Shown piece after piece: positions 32,754-43,943 of a stretch of 64,000 bases of DNA (positions within the stretch are counted from its first letter, which is position 1; the number at the start of each line of letters is the position of its first letter). Position numbers and translations under genes: made by a program. This stretch comes from Mesotaenium endlicherianum (lineage: Eukaryota > Streptophyta > Zygnematophyceae > Zygnematales > Mesotaeniaceae). The notes below the pieces were generated by a model. The model saw only the letters and a program-made list of their open reading frames with translations, had not been told where the DNA came from and searched no databases. The stretch lies in the NCBI GenBank assembly GCA_009602735.1, contig WELA01006423.1, forward strand, positions 179,376-243,375, given 5' to 3'.

Positions 32754-33236
32754 TGTGTTCAAATTGCCTGATTTCGAAAGAAAGAAGGTGATATTAGAAA
32801 GAATAGTAGGAGTAGTAGTATGCACACAATACAAAAGAGGTCAAAACAACTATGTTCTAGCTCCTAAACAACACTATGGATTGGCAGCTGCACTCTTGCT
32901 GTGTTGAAGTTGTGCGTCGAATCGCCGCCGTTGGTTACTACCAATTGACAAAACACATTGTAACACTAACAACAACAACCACACTATCGTGCATGGCGAA
33001 GACTATTGCTGGCACCAACTTCGTAGCCTGCCTCGTGCCTCTCCCAGCGGAGTGGAGGGTTAGAGGGGTGGTAGGTGGGTATGTGTAGCAGCTACCTTCT
33101 TGCTGCAATGAGGCTTCTGTGCAACGAGAAGCCTTATGAAGGTTTTGTTTGTCAATGAGGCACAACAAGTGTGAAATTGATCAAATTTGAACACTTGGCA
33201 AACTTTGGTTTGCGACATTTTCATGTCGCAAACCTT
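32754..33236 (+). repeat. DIRS inverted terminal repeat, left
   Basis: It matches the reverse complement of 48822-49372 from the outer 'TGTGTTCAAATTGCCTG' inward, through 'CACTATGGATTGGCAG' and 'AGGGTTAGAGG', to a hairpin at the inner edge (GTTTGCGACAT-TTTC-ATGTCGCAAAC, 33208-33233). Compared with the right copy it lacks about 75 bp after 32822. Confidence 0.9.
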
Positions 33237-33322
33237 CAATTTGACAATTTGTGTTCAAATTGCCTGATTTTGAAGGAAAGAAGGTGATATTAGAAAGAAT
33301 AGTAGGAGTAGTAGTATGCAAT
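33237..33322 (+). repeat. Probable internal complementary region of the DIRS element
   Basis: About 80 bp repeat the outermost sequence of the element (32742-32822) in the same orientation, with a few changes. The repeat lies between the recombinase ORF and the 3' inverted repeat, which is where the circle-junction-complementary region lies in DIRS-1. Confidence 0.7.
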
Positions 33323-33349
33323 ATTGATAGCATACAAGGTACTTCTAGG

Positions 33350-33412
33350 CTAGTCTAGTGGTTAGCGTAGAAGTTGGGTCTCATCTAAGTAGCGGCTCCT
33401 ATGGGTCGTACT
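33350..33412 (+). other. tRNA-like A-box segment inside the DIRS element
   Basis: TAGTCTAGTGGTTAGCG is a strong match to the D-arm/A box of a tRNA and is followed by GGGTCTCATC, as in an elongator-Met anticodon arm. No B box or closing stem is visible, so it is a fragment or chance. Confidence 0.3.
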
Positions 33413-33423
33413 ACATGGTAATG

Positions 33424-34230
33424 CTACTTGCGTCTAAAAGCTGCTAGAATTTGCTCTTGGCCATAGGGAGCATCGCTAGCATCGTCAGGGATGGCTATGG
33501 TTCGGGCAGCAGATGCCAGTGACTGCTGCAGGTGAAGCACGTATGGCTCTTTTCCTCGAGCAGATTTCCATCTGCCCATAGTTTGGGCTACGGCATCTGG
33601 GACGCCCAAGTTGGCGGCTGCTGTGGCGGCTCCTTTTCGCAAGAAGTGCGTACCCATGTTCTGTGTAAGGCCTACCGATGCGAATAGTTCCTTGCACCAC
33701 TTATTCACAGTGGCGTGTGAGGCGGGCTGAAGAGAAGGTCTGCCAGATGCCTGTATATGCCGAATTAAAGGTCCATCAAGAGCATGCTCTGGTATCTCCG
33801 CCACAAACCAACACAACATTTTTACCGGGCACCACTTGGAGTTGCTTGCGTGAAGGGCACCCCATGCGCCCTCACCAATTTGGTCCGTCTTAGAGGATGG
33901 GAGGTGCAAGTAAATGGCTGTGATGTTTGGACCACCCGTGATGTCAAGATCCTGAATTCTGGTTTTGGCCAGATCCGAGTATCACAGACAAGCACTATAC
34001 ATGAGCATCATTGCGGCCACCTTCATGAGCGATGCGACGGTGGCACCTGGCCCTGCGTGCTTTTCAAAAATCGCAGTGAGGGTGTAGGGTGCGACCGGCA
34101 TCATGGTGTGCTTGGGTCTGGGCAGCAACCTTTGCGCTGCTTTTCTAAGGGTATTGATTTTGTCATGCAATGTGGGGTTAGGTGGTTCCGCTAGTCGATG
34201 CACGCAAAAGATTGCAGCCGATGACAAATG
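33424..34230 (-). pseudogene. DIRS tyrosine recombinase (frameshifted)
   Basis: The C-terminal 161 residues (33424-33909) are open and carry 'LHLPSSKTDQ' (box with the catalytic Lys/beta-hairpin region), 'HFLRKGAATAAA' (the H-x-x-R motif, near 33632-33650), 'MGRWKS' and a Tyr shortly after in 'PYV'. The upstream part, including the first catalytic Arg region, is spread over other frames between 33910 and 34230. This enzyme family joins the circular cDNA to the target by strand exchange and leaves no duplication. The order after RT-RNase H on the same strand fits DIRS. Breaks may be real decay or assembly indels. Confidence 0.82.
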
Positions 34231-34467
34231 GCATGTAGACCAGGTGACACACTCTTGGATGAGAACAAGCAGTAGAGCCTGACCACCTCGACTGACGCCG
34301 AAAGATCCTACAACTTATGCATTTTACACCACCGTTGAAAACGCATCCAGTAAGTGTTGTTGGTACGCAGACGGGTAGGCGCGATAGTGTGGAGCAACAC
34401 GTCCACGCTCGTGACTTCCAAGGCTTGTAAGATCGGATTTTCAAAAAGTCGATATTTGCTCAACACC

Positions 34468-36486
34468 TCATACACCCAGGCGTAAGGCTAGCACCATGCA
34501 CAGAGCAATGCCCTCGCCCCCAATTGCAGCCTTGTCTGTGCCAGGCAACAAAATTGAGGAGCTATAGCCTAGCGTAATGATTGCCTGCACACAATCTATC
34601 CACTCCGCATTGCTATCTAGCAACCGCGGCCACCAGCTGGCTGACTGCCACTGGAGTATCACTAGCGTGCATTTGGTCTTGCATCGCAGCACGTGGTCCA
34701 CTACTAGAGCGACCATCTGAGGTGGTGGAAAACAATAGTTGTTTTCACTTGCCCAGTGCTCAGTGAGGGCATTTATGGCCTCAGCGCCCACCTCTAGCCA
34801 CCTAGAGTTGAACCTCCACAGGTGCGTGTTGCTTGCTGTGGCAAATCTATCGATCAAATGCGGCCCCCACTCTGCTTCTAGTCTTTGAAAAGCCTCCGAT
34901 TGCAGGAAAAAAATTGTCCAAGTCTTTCCTCCTGGAGAGCTCATCTGCCATTGCATTCAATTCCCTAGGAATCCACTCTACGAACAAGTTAAGCTGGTGT
35001 TCAAGACTAATACCAAATACTTGAGCACAAGCATCTGCTAAATCTGCCTTAGACGGGCCGCCTTTTCTCAAAACATAAGACATTGCTTGGCTGTCGACGC
35101 GCAAAAGCACTTGTCGCCCGCCTATCACTTTGATGACCTTATCCAACGCCGCCTTAGCGGCAAGTATCTCCCTTAATGTTGACGATCCCCCAATGCTAGC
35201 TGCGGGGAGTGGGCCCAGCAATTCCCACGTCTGCCCGGAGGCCACCGATCTCAGTACTGCGCCCCATGTGGTCACGCTAGCGTCGGTGTGCATGACAAAA
35301 TCAGGGGCCATGGTGGCCCGAATGGGAGCACCATTGAAATTATCAAAGTGCTCCTCCCAAAAAGCAAGCTCGTGGAGCAGCCCTTCCGTCATGGGGACCA
35401 TGTCATCCCAAGTAAACCCTTGGTTGATAACAGTGTACATATGGCGTGTGTACATGCCCGCGGTGCCCCCAAAAGCCACCTTCATGGAAATTAGCTGGCC
35501 TGCTAATGATGCTATCGTTCTAATGTGCACGCTACGGGTCCTGTGGGCCATAGCTCGAACGTGGAGGAGTGTTAGCAGGAGCTTTTCCTTGCGCGTCTTG
35601 CCAATGTGCACCCAAAGTTTACGAGTGTCTATCACAACGTCCAATACCTGTGTGATTTTTGAACACGTAAGTACTGCCTTCTGCATACTCACCACGAATC
35701 CTGCTAGTGCAAGTTTGCCTAACACCAGCCGCATTGTTCGCGCGTGGGCTTCCTCACTGGGACAGCTCACCAAAAAGTCGTCTAGATATATGCTATGACT
35801 CGTATCCCCATCTGCCTCCACTTTCCCACCAACTCTTTCACCACTCGTGTGAATACGTAAGGTGCGATCGCAAGCCCGAATGGGAGACATGTGAAAGTGT
35901 AAATCTTCTTATCCAGCTCGAACCCCAAGAACGTATGTGCATCTTCGTGCATCTTGACGTGATGATAGCCAGATTTGAGGTCAACGGTATTCACGAAGTC
36001 GTCTACGGGCACGACATCGACTAACTTATCCAGCCCCTCATCCTTAAATTTTACCTTTTTCAACGCATGGTTCACGTGGCGCAGGTCATGAATTAATCGT
36101 AACTTCTTGCCCTCGACCACGCTCAAGGAGCATGTGTAGTGTGGGAGACCTGGAAGAGTCCACTCTCTGGCAGCCCCGTAGGCTACTAGCTCCCCCACTG
36201 ACTCGCGAGCAAACTGTATGTGTTTCTCCACACCTTTATGGTTGCGCTGGTGATGCTGAGGTGCAGTATGCGTGTCCCACACCAACTTGTAGCCACTCTC
36301 AATGGTAGAGAGGACTAACGAAGACATACACCAACGCTTCCACCACGCAATATTTGCTCCCAAATTTCCTGCAACCACGGTTGCTTGCGGTGGTACCTTC
36401 GATGCGGCGCCATCCGACTGCACGGCTTCTTCCTTCCGCCCCAAGTACACTTGGAGTTTGTGTTTGGAATCCTTCTCGTCGCTCAC
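34468..36486 (-). pseudogene. DIRS reverse transcriptase and RNase H (two frameshifts)
   Basis: The first frame (36486 to about 35790) carries 'GKKLRLIHDLRHVN', 'VDLKSGYHHVKMHED' and 'FTCLPFGLAIAPYVFTRVV'. A one-base break falls at the catalytic 'YLDDFL' near 35785, and the frame continues to about 34870 with RNase H motifs 'HTDAS' and 'RVDSQA' and the phrase 'NAMADELSR'. A second break lies in an A-run near 34905. The last part ends with the DIRS-specific C-terminal domain ('LIDRFATASNTHLWRFNSRW', 'CFPPPQM', 'WWPRLLDS'), which separates DIRS from gypsy. Loss of frame exactly at the active site means this copy cannot make RT unless the indel is an assembly error. Confidence 0.88.
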
Positions 36487-37688
36487 GAAATTAACTATGA
36501 CCCATCACACGATATAGCATACCTGCGGTTGGTTTCGGCCACGACGCCTCGAACGTGTCAACGATTGATTGGCATCCTCCATTACCCTGTTCCACAATTG
36601 CAGCATTGGGGAACGCTGTGCATGCTTAGGCAACCAACTTGTGTGGCATATGTGTGCACCCTTGCGACATCTCATTGCAGCCCCTCTGTACGCGGCGATC
36701 CAAAACTCCATAGGAGTGATCCCAACCGTGCTCCCACTGCCAATGCCTATATGGCTGGCAGGAGCCTACATGCATACTTGCGCCAGTGCGCGTGCATTCA
36801 ATCTGTGCTTTAAAAACCTTTTGCCCACACTCCTTTGGCCTATAGCAGCCTTGCAATACAACGCGCCAGTGCGCGAGGGGCGGCACGCCACCAAACAAAT
36901 AACCAGCCGCGGAAGCCAACGCTCAATGAGAGTGGTCTCCATTCGTGCGCAATCTGCCAGCGCCTAGGAGGCTTGAAGGGGCTTTCTTCCACCCACGCAC
37001 ATCCACACGTGCAGCGTACGTCCCTCGATAAGAAGGACATGCATCATCCGCCTACTATTGTGCCCAGCAAGCAAAGTAACGTAATGGCAACTACATCAAC
37101 CAACAAAAACAGCCAAATAGCATTTACGACAAACACCATCATGTATGCAACGACCACAAGCAACAACCGAGTCATCAACCAATCAAACATAACCAATAAC
37201 AACAATAATTAACAACAAATATTTGTGGAGTCCTAGGCGTGGTATTTCACCCACATCCAACAATGTTATGCTCCTTAACGTGAGCATGTGCACCCAAATG
37301 TCCAGGGGGCCTAGGTGGCCAACCAATTCAGCAACAATTTCCCAATAAAAAATAATAAAAAATAATTGTAATAATGAATTAAATTGTCCATGGAGGTTAA
37401 AGGCTGGGTTAACAATGTCCGATTACTCACGCTCCAAATAACAAAAAATGCTATTAAAGCTGGGGCTGGCCATAAGGCCTCTGAGGCGGCCCATAAGGCC
37501 CCTGGAAGTTTGCTACCTGAGCAGATGCTAGTAAAGGCTGCCTCTGTTGAGGGCCTGGGCCATAGGTGGCTCCGAAGGGCAAAAACGAGATGTGTGGCCT
37601 ACCATGTGGCAGTGCCAGCAACTCAAGTCATTCTAAACATCCTAGGAGCGCGGAGGTTAGCCTCGAACGCATACGGGCTGGCCCGTAG
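36487..37688 (-). other. DIRS region between gag-like ORF and RT
   Basis: It contains the probable end of the gag-like ORF. In one minus frame near 37470-37570 there is a Pro/Gln-rich end ('GPYGPPQRPYGQPQ') before a stop. A low-complexity CAA/AAC-rich stretch lies at about 37080-37220. The RT N-terminal extension is likely here too, in broken frames. Confidence 0.4.
37684..37688 (+). repeat. Target-site duplication of B2, left
   Basis: CGTAG here and CGTGG at 47947-47951 differ by one base, fitting an aged 5-bp gypsy duplication. Confidence 0.7.
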
Positions 37689-38380
37689 TGAAATGAATCG
37701 ACTTACCAAATAGGCGATTAACAATTAATGAAGATCTTTATATCAACAAGTAATCTCCATGGTATTTTCTGTTAATTGATTAAACAGCGAAAGACAACAC
37801 ACTAGCAGTGAACAATACTCGCAAGTCAAATGCAAGTAAACTCATACATAAGCAAGGCTAGAGGACAATGCATTTCAATGGCTTCTTGCCTTGGATTCAG
37901 ATGTCTCTCCGTAAGCTGTACAAGAGAGTAGGCCTCGTTTCCAAATGCCAAACTCGAGAGCAATACCTAGCATATGTACATGGAATGAGTTTACTGTTTA
38001 ACAGCCAGTGCGATGGCACCGCCTACCCGGGAGTTAACCACGTTGGTAGGAGCTCGATTAACCAAATGCACCGCCATCTCCCATCATCCCAATCGCCATC
38101 CATCCTAAGGATGTCATCTGGCCATTCATCTAGCACACCACACTTAGATACATATCTAGGCAGTTCGCTGCTTTTGAGTACGGAAGTCAGTTGGCTGTCA
38201 AAGAATGTCTGAGCAAGCTGACCTAAGTTGACTTCAGCCTGCTGCTCCCGGCTGAGTCATCAAATTGATTATTTTATGAAGTCCAGCAGACTCAATATTA
38301 AGTAAAGTTTGGCGGGCTGAACTCATTTAACTATTATATTTAAATGAATATTATATCTACCAATATACTGATTTATTACA
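37689..38380 (-). repeat. 3' LTR of B2
   Basis: 692 bp, reading TGAAATGAATC to ATTTATTACA on the plus strand, next to the polypurine tract complement ATCCCTCCA. It is more diverged from the B1 LTRs than the two solo LTRs are. Confidence 0.92.
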
Positions 38381-38542
38381 ATCCCTCCAACTTAACAGGT
38401 TGTTGTCTCGACAACACTAACACTGGTTACATGGTTTTCCCCAACTGAAAGTACAGATCTCCCTCCCACCGCCTCTTGCTCCAACATTAATGCCTAAGTG
38501 TGGGGATCACTAGTAACAGTGTGCTGTCCCTCCACCCTCAGC

Positions 38543-40239
38543 CTACTGCTCTTTTGAGGGAGATGATCCTGGGGTCCTACGATCAGGGGAGCGAGATCGG
38601 GAGCCAGACCTCCTTCTTCTGTCTTGGGGTCTCCTGAAGCCTGGGGCTCCGAATAGGGGGAACCAAGGGGAGAACGCAATTCCTGGGCTATTTCCTCCTG
38701 CACAGTCTGAAAATGAAGGGAGGCAGCCTTCTCTTGGGCATCCCTCAAATTGACAGGTACATAAACCGGCATCCCAGAGGGATGTTGCATGACATGAGCC
38801 AAGGGCACATGTCCTCTCTACGAGGGAGATGCTGGCAGGCCTCTGACTATTTCTCTTGCAACCATCCTGTCTGCCCTGTCTGATTGGGTCTTTGCGCCTG
38901 CAGATGGGCTTTGTCCTCTGGCAGTTCCCAACCAAGTGATATCTTCCTCTTCATCGAGCTGGTGCAGGGCTATGTCTGCCCTGGCCAACCCACTCTTCTC
39001 CATTACAGGAGATGTGGCAGGTGTCTGGGTCACAGCGGAACTAGTGTCCTCTTCCTCGCCTTCCTCCTCTTCTTCCTCTGACTCTCCCACTTCTTCCCCT
39101 GGCTCCTCTGAGACTGCTGGGGTCTCCTCTGTGAATTGCTCCAGCTCTTCTCGAGAAATAGAATACTCCACTAACCTTCCCCTTTTGGGTGTTGGTGGGG
39201 GCTGTTGAGTTCGGATCGCATACAGGTCCTTTTCTCCCTGCTTGCTTGCCCATTTGGCATAAGCGTACTTCCCTTTAGAGAATGTTTCTCGAGCCCTGCT
39301 CCTGTCGTCCTACATTTCTTGACTCATGCAGTCTCTTACTCCATCCAATCTTGGGTTCCAAGCTGCAATGTGAGGGGGCAACACTAAGTTCCCCTGTAGG
39401 TCTGTAAGGAAATCTTCCTCCCCTATTCTGTCATTTTGCTAGTCCCTCATGTTAATGGTCATCCATCGCCAATCGGTGGGCTTTTGGAAGAAGGCAGGGT
39501 CTGTCCTTTTCAGCGTACAAGGGTACCAATGCCCTACGAAGTCCAGTTGACTGGTTTCCCTGGCCAAGAATTCCCAGCTCCTTCTCTCCACCTCATTATA
39601 CATGGCCTTGAACTCGTTATGGGATGTAGAGTCCTTAAAGTTGTCCGCGTCCATGGGGATCATCCTGATGACCCTATCTTTTCCCCAGATACCCGGGATC
39701 GATACAGCTCCTTCCTCATTCACTTGGGCCATTGCCTTGGCCGCTCTGACCGTATATCCTACCATCCTGGCATAATCGTGGTAGAGGAGGAGTCCTGTGC
39801 TGACCTCTATATACTTGTCAAAGTTTTTGGATGTCTCCCCTTCCCTCTGGAGGATTTCCTTCTGCGACTCACTGCGACTTCTCTGGGCATACTTGAAGGC
39901 CTCCTCCAGTAGATCAAAGCCCTTGCCCAGCATTGTGTAGCGGTAGCTGCTGATTCTCCTCTCTTCTTCTTCTTCAGCCTGCAGCTTTCGCCTCTCCTCC
40001 GCTTGCCTCTCCTCCTCTGCCTTCTTGGCCTCCTCTGCAGCTTGTCTGTCCAGTTCTTCCTGCCTCAGCCTGGCCTGTTCCTCCTCCGCTTTCTTTCTCT
40101 GCGCCTCCCGCTGTTGTTGGAGTTGTTGTGATTCCCGAGCGAAGATGAAGGATGATTTGATGCCGCCACGGAATTACAAGTATTTTGCATGTGTCTCTTC
40201 CACTCTTCTCTTCCTCTTAAGTTCCGACTTCTGAGTCAT
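38543..40239 (-). pseudogene. ORF3 homologue of B2 (broken)
   Basis: It starts at the ATG at 40239 behind GCAG and is interrupted by a TAA near 40175 and by later frame changes. It keeps the B1 layout: K/E/R/Q coiled coil; 'SSYRYTMLGKGFD'; 'YARMVGYT'; 'IPGIWGKDRVIRM'; 'YNEVERRSWEFLARE'; 'PTDWRWMT'; an acidic block (38818-39171 frame); 'GHVPLAHVMQHPSGMPVYV'; and an RS/SP tail. By eye it matches B1 ORF3 at only about half of the central positions, whereas the pol proteins match at most positions. Confidence 0.85.
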
Positions 40240-40412
40240 CCTGCTCGATCATAAATACAATGCAGTCAGTGAAGTCATGGTACTTTGCCGCTACTGAGTA
40301 CCCTTGGTGGAGAAGAATGTGGTAGGGAGAGTTCCAAGTGTGTAATACCTTCTGTGAGTGAGTTGAAGAGGAGAATTGAGTCAGAGAGTGTGAGCGCAGG
40401 TTGAGTGTATAG

Positions 40413-41133
40413 TGAAATGAATCGACTTACCAAATAGGCGATTAACAATTAATAAAGATCTTTATATCAGCAAGTAATTTTTATGGTATTTTCCGTTAAC
40501 TGGTTAAACGGCAAAGGACAACACACTAGCAGTGAATAATACTCGTAAGTCAAATGTGAGTAAACTAGCATCAATAATGCAAATCAGTAAACTCATACAT
40601 AAGCAAGGTTAGAAGACAGTGCGTATCAATGGCTTCTCGCCTTGGATCCAGATCGCTCTGAGTGAGCTGTACCAGAGAGTTGGCCTCGTTTCCGAATGCC
40701 AAACTCGAGAGCAGTGCCTAGCATATGTACATGAAATGAGTTTACTGTTCAACGGTCAGTGCGATGGCACCGCCTACCCGGGAGTTAACCACGTTGGTAG
40801 GACCTCGGTTAACCAAATCCACCGCCATCTTCCATCATCCCGAATCGCCATCCATCATAGGGATGTCATCTGGCCATTCATCTAGCATACCACACTTAGA
40901 TGCATATCGAGGCAGTTCGCTGCTACCGAGTACGGAAGTCAGCTGGCTGTCAAAGAATGTGTCAGCAAGCTGACTTAAGGTGACCTCAGCCTACTACTTC
41001 CGGCCGAGTCATTAAACTGATATTAAATATAAATTCCAGCAGACTGATCATTAACTACAGTTTAGCAGGCTAAACTTATTTAACTATATTATGTAAATGA
41101 ATATTATGTCAACCAATATACTGATTCATTACA
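40413..41133 (-). repeat. Solo LTR between pol and ORF3 of B2
   Basis: 721 bp of B-type LTR, TGAAATGAATC...TTCATTACA, flanked by a perfect TATAG duplication (40408-40412 and 41134-41138). A full element inserted here and was removed by LTR-LTR recombination. Confidence 0.95.
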
Positions 41134-41328
41134 TATAGAATGATTACATAAAATTTGCCTGGCTGATCCCGAGACGAAACACACTCACTCCAACTTAATT
41201 TTAAGGTGGGCTGCCTGTCACAACTGTCACTATCTGTCACTTACTGTCACGTTTAACTGTCACATCCCCATCCAACTTACTTGGAGACAGGGCCTCTTGT
41301 CACCTGTCCAGGGAGACTGAAATGACAG

Positions 41329-43213
41329 TTAGGGAGGTGTGCCAGCCGCCCGAAGGTGGAACCGCTTCAACGCTCCTTTGGCATTGGTCAGCTGGTCTTT
41401 GAATTCCCAAGTGTCCCCAGAGGCATCGTAACCCTTCCATCTGACCAGGTACTTCATGACATGTTTAGATGATCGACGGATAGAGCGAGCGTCTAAAATC
41501 TCCTTGACCTCATATTCCTCAGGGTCACCATCCCGGACAACGGGGATCGGTCCCGGTTGGACAGGTAATCGACCTGTGAATAGTGTGTCACCTTTGATGT
41601 ACGGTTCCAGGAAGGAGACATTAAAGACTGGGTGACCCTTGTATTCTGCTAACATGTTCAGTTTGTAAGCATTCTGACCGACACGGCGCACCATCAAATA
41701 TGGACCGACCCAGATCGGACCAAGTCGACCCCGACCGGACCAAGCTTTTTCTTGACCACACCAGGCAGGTACAGGTGTTGAGATTGTAGTTTGACCAAAT
41801 CGCCTTTAGAAAATGTCAGTTCTCGACGGTGCTAATTAGCATATTTCTATTGATTTTCTTAGGCTTTGTGCAGGTTCTGTTGGAATTCTGACAGGGTATC
41901 AACAAACTCCTGGGTTACTTGTAGAGAGATCGGATTGTCAATCCCTTCAGGGTGAGTTAAAGAATCCCCTAGTATAACTAAAGGAGACTTAGGGACTCTA
42001 CCCAGGCTCAGTTCAAAAGGAGTCTTGCCGTTGACGCGTGCACCGCACTGTTGACCGCAAATTGGATTTGAGGCACCAGGTCATTGCAATTGTCTTGTTT
42101 TTGGTTAATATATGCTCTCAGCACCTCTTGCAGAAATCGGTTAGTTCTTTCAGTCTGCCCATCAGTCTGAGGGGGATTTGCTGTGCTGAGCAATTGTTTG
42201 ACTCTCTTTAACCCTTTTATAGCTCTCCAGAAGTTAGAGGTAAATTTTGAGTCTCTGTCTGAGATGATATTAGAGGGTAGCCCATGTTGGCATAATACAT
42301 GTTTGTAGAGCTGTCTCGCTGTTTCGAGTGCAGTTACTCTGACAGTTGTGGGGATGAAAATGACCATCTTTGTCAGTTTATTTAATACTACCAGTATCGA
42401 ATCATGCCTATTGGCAGTTCGTGGTAGTTTTACCACCCAGTCCATGGATATCATTTCCCAGCGTCCAACTGGGATGGGCAGTGGTTGTAAGAGACCCCCC
42501 GGTGGTGCGTGTCTAGACTTATTTCTCTGACACTGATCACTGGACTTAACATATTTCAAGACCTCCCGAGACAACCCATCCCAATGATAATGTTTTGCCA
42601 GTTTGCCAACAGTTTTGGCCTGCCCCAAATGCCCACCCAATAAACTGTCATGTGCTTGACTCAGTACAAGGGACCTTATTTCCAAGTTATTGGGAATGAC
42701 CAGCTTCAGCCGGCCTGAAGTGGTTTCAGTGACCCAGACCCCACCCTTAAGCCTATACCCAAATGCAGTAGCAGGACACACACCATCAGTGGGGCTGGGC
42801 TCAAATGTTGGGTCAGAAAGGTAGGCTTTCCTAAGTTGTTTAAGGAAGGACGTTTTCACCTTTAGTGAAGTGATTGCACAAAAGAATTTGTCTACAGCAT
42901 GCTGACTAAAGTTCCTTTCTTGCAAGTCAGGTTTTCTAGAGAGTGCATCAACAGGATTTAACTTCCCTGGTTTGTAGTCAATCTGGACTTAGAACTGCTC
43001 CAGCATCTGGCTCCAGCGGTTCTCCCTCCTCGACAACTTGGACTTCTTCTGAAAGTGAGTCAGAGCTAGATGATCTGTAATCACCTTAAAAGCTTTACCA
43101 TGTAAGTATGCTCTCCACTTTTTGAGCACATGAATGATAACATGCAACTCTTTATCATGCACGAAATAGTTAATTTCAGCTGGGTTGAATTTCATAGACT
43201 CATACAGCATAGG
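41329..43213 (-). pseudogene. B2 pol, 3' part (RNase H end, integrase, chromodomain)
   Basis: Pieces 42989-43210, 42008-42925 and 41329-41697 match B1 Pol in order: RNase H 'VHDKELHVI', integrase '[11 protein letters not shown]', 'SMDWVV', 'IISDRDSKF', '[11 protein letters not shown]' and the C-terminal chromodomain 'EYEVKEILDAR...[17 protein letters not shown]'. The HHCC finger has Ser for its first Cys ('KSSDQC'). Stops and frameshifts near 41700, 42000 and 42990 disable it. The part is separated from the rest of pol by the solo LTR at 43219-43938. Confidence 0.93.
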
Positions 43214-43218
43214 GTGCC

Positions 43219-43938
43219 TGAAATGAATCCACTTACCAAATAGGCGATTAACAATTAATAAAGATCTTTATATCAGCAAGTGATCTTTATGGATTTTTCG
43301 TTAACTGATTAGACGGCAAAAGGACAACACACTAGCAATGAACAACACTCGTAAATCAAATGCGAGTAAACTAGCATCAATAATGCACTCAGTAAACTCA
43401 TACATAAGCAAGGTTAGAAAACAGTGCGTATCAATGGCCTCTCGCCTTGGATTCAGATCTCTCTCAGTAAGCTGTACAAGAGAGTTGGCCTCGTTTCCGA
43501 ATGCCGAACTCGAGAGCAATGCCTAGCATATCTACATGGAATGAGTTTACTGTTCAACGGCCAGTGCGATGGCACCGCCTACCTGGGTGTTAACCACGTT
43601 GGTAGGACCTCGGTTAACCAAATCCACCACCATATCCCATCATCCCGAATCGCCATCCATCATAGGGATGTCATCTGGCCATTCATCTAGCATACCACAC
43701 TTAGATGCATATCGAGGCAGTCCGCTGCTACCGAGTACGGAAGTCAGCTGGCTGTCAAAGAATGTGTCAGCAAGCTGACTTAAGCTGACTTCAGCCTGCT
43801 GTTTCCGGTTGAGTCATTGAACTGATATTAAATATAAAGTCCAGCAGACTGATTATTAAGTAGAGTTCAGCAGGCTGAACTAATTTAACTGTTATATTTA
43901 AATGAATATTGTATCAAACAACATACTGATTCATTACA
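43219..43938 (-). repeat. Solo LTR inside B2 pol
   Basis: 720 bp of B-type LTR flanked by a perfect GTGCC duplication (43214-43218 and 43939-43943). The duplicated bases belong to the pol codons around the 'EWHP' site, so the insertion point in pol is exact. Confidence 0.95.
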
Positions 43939-43943
43939 GTGCC

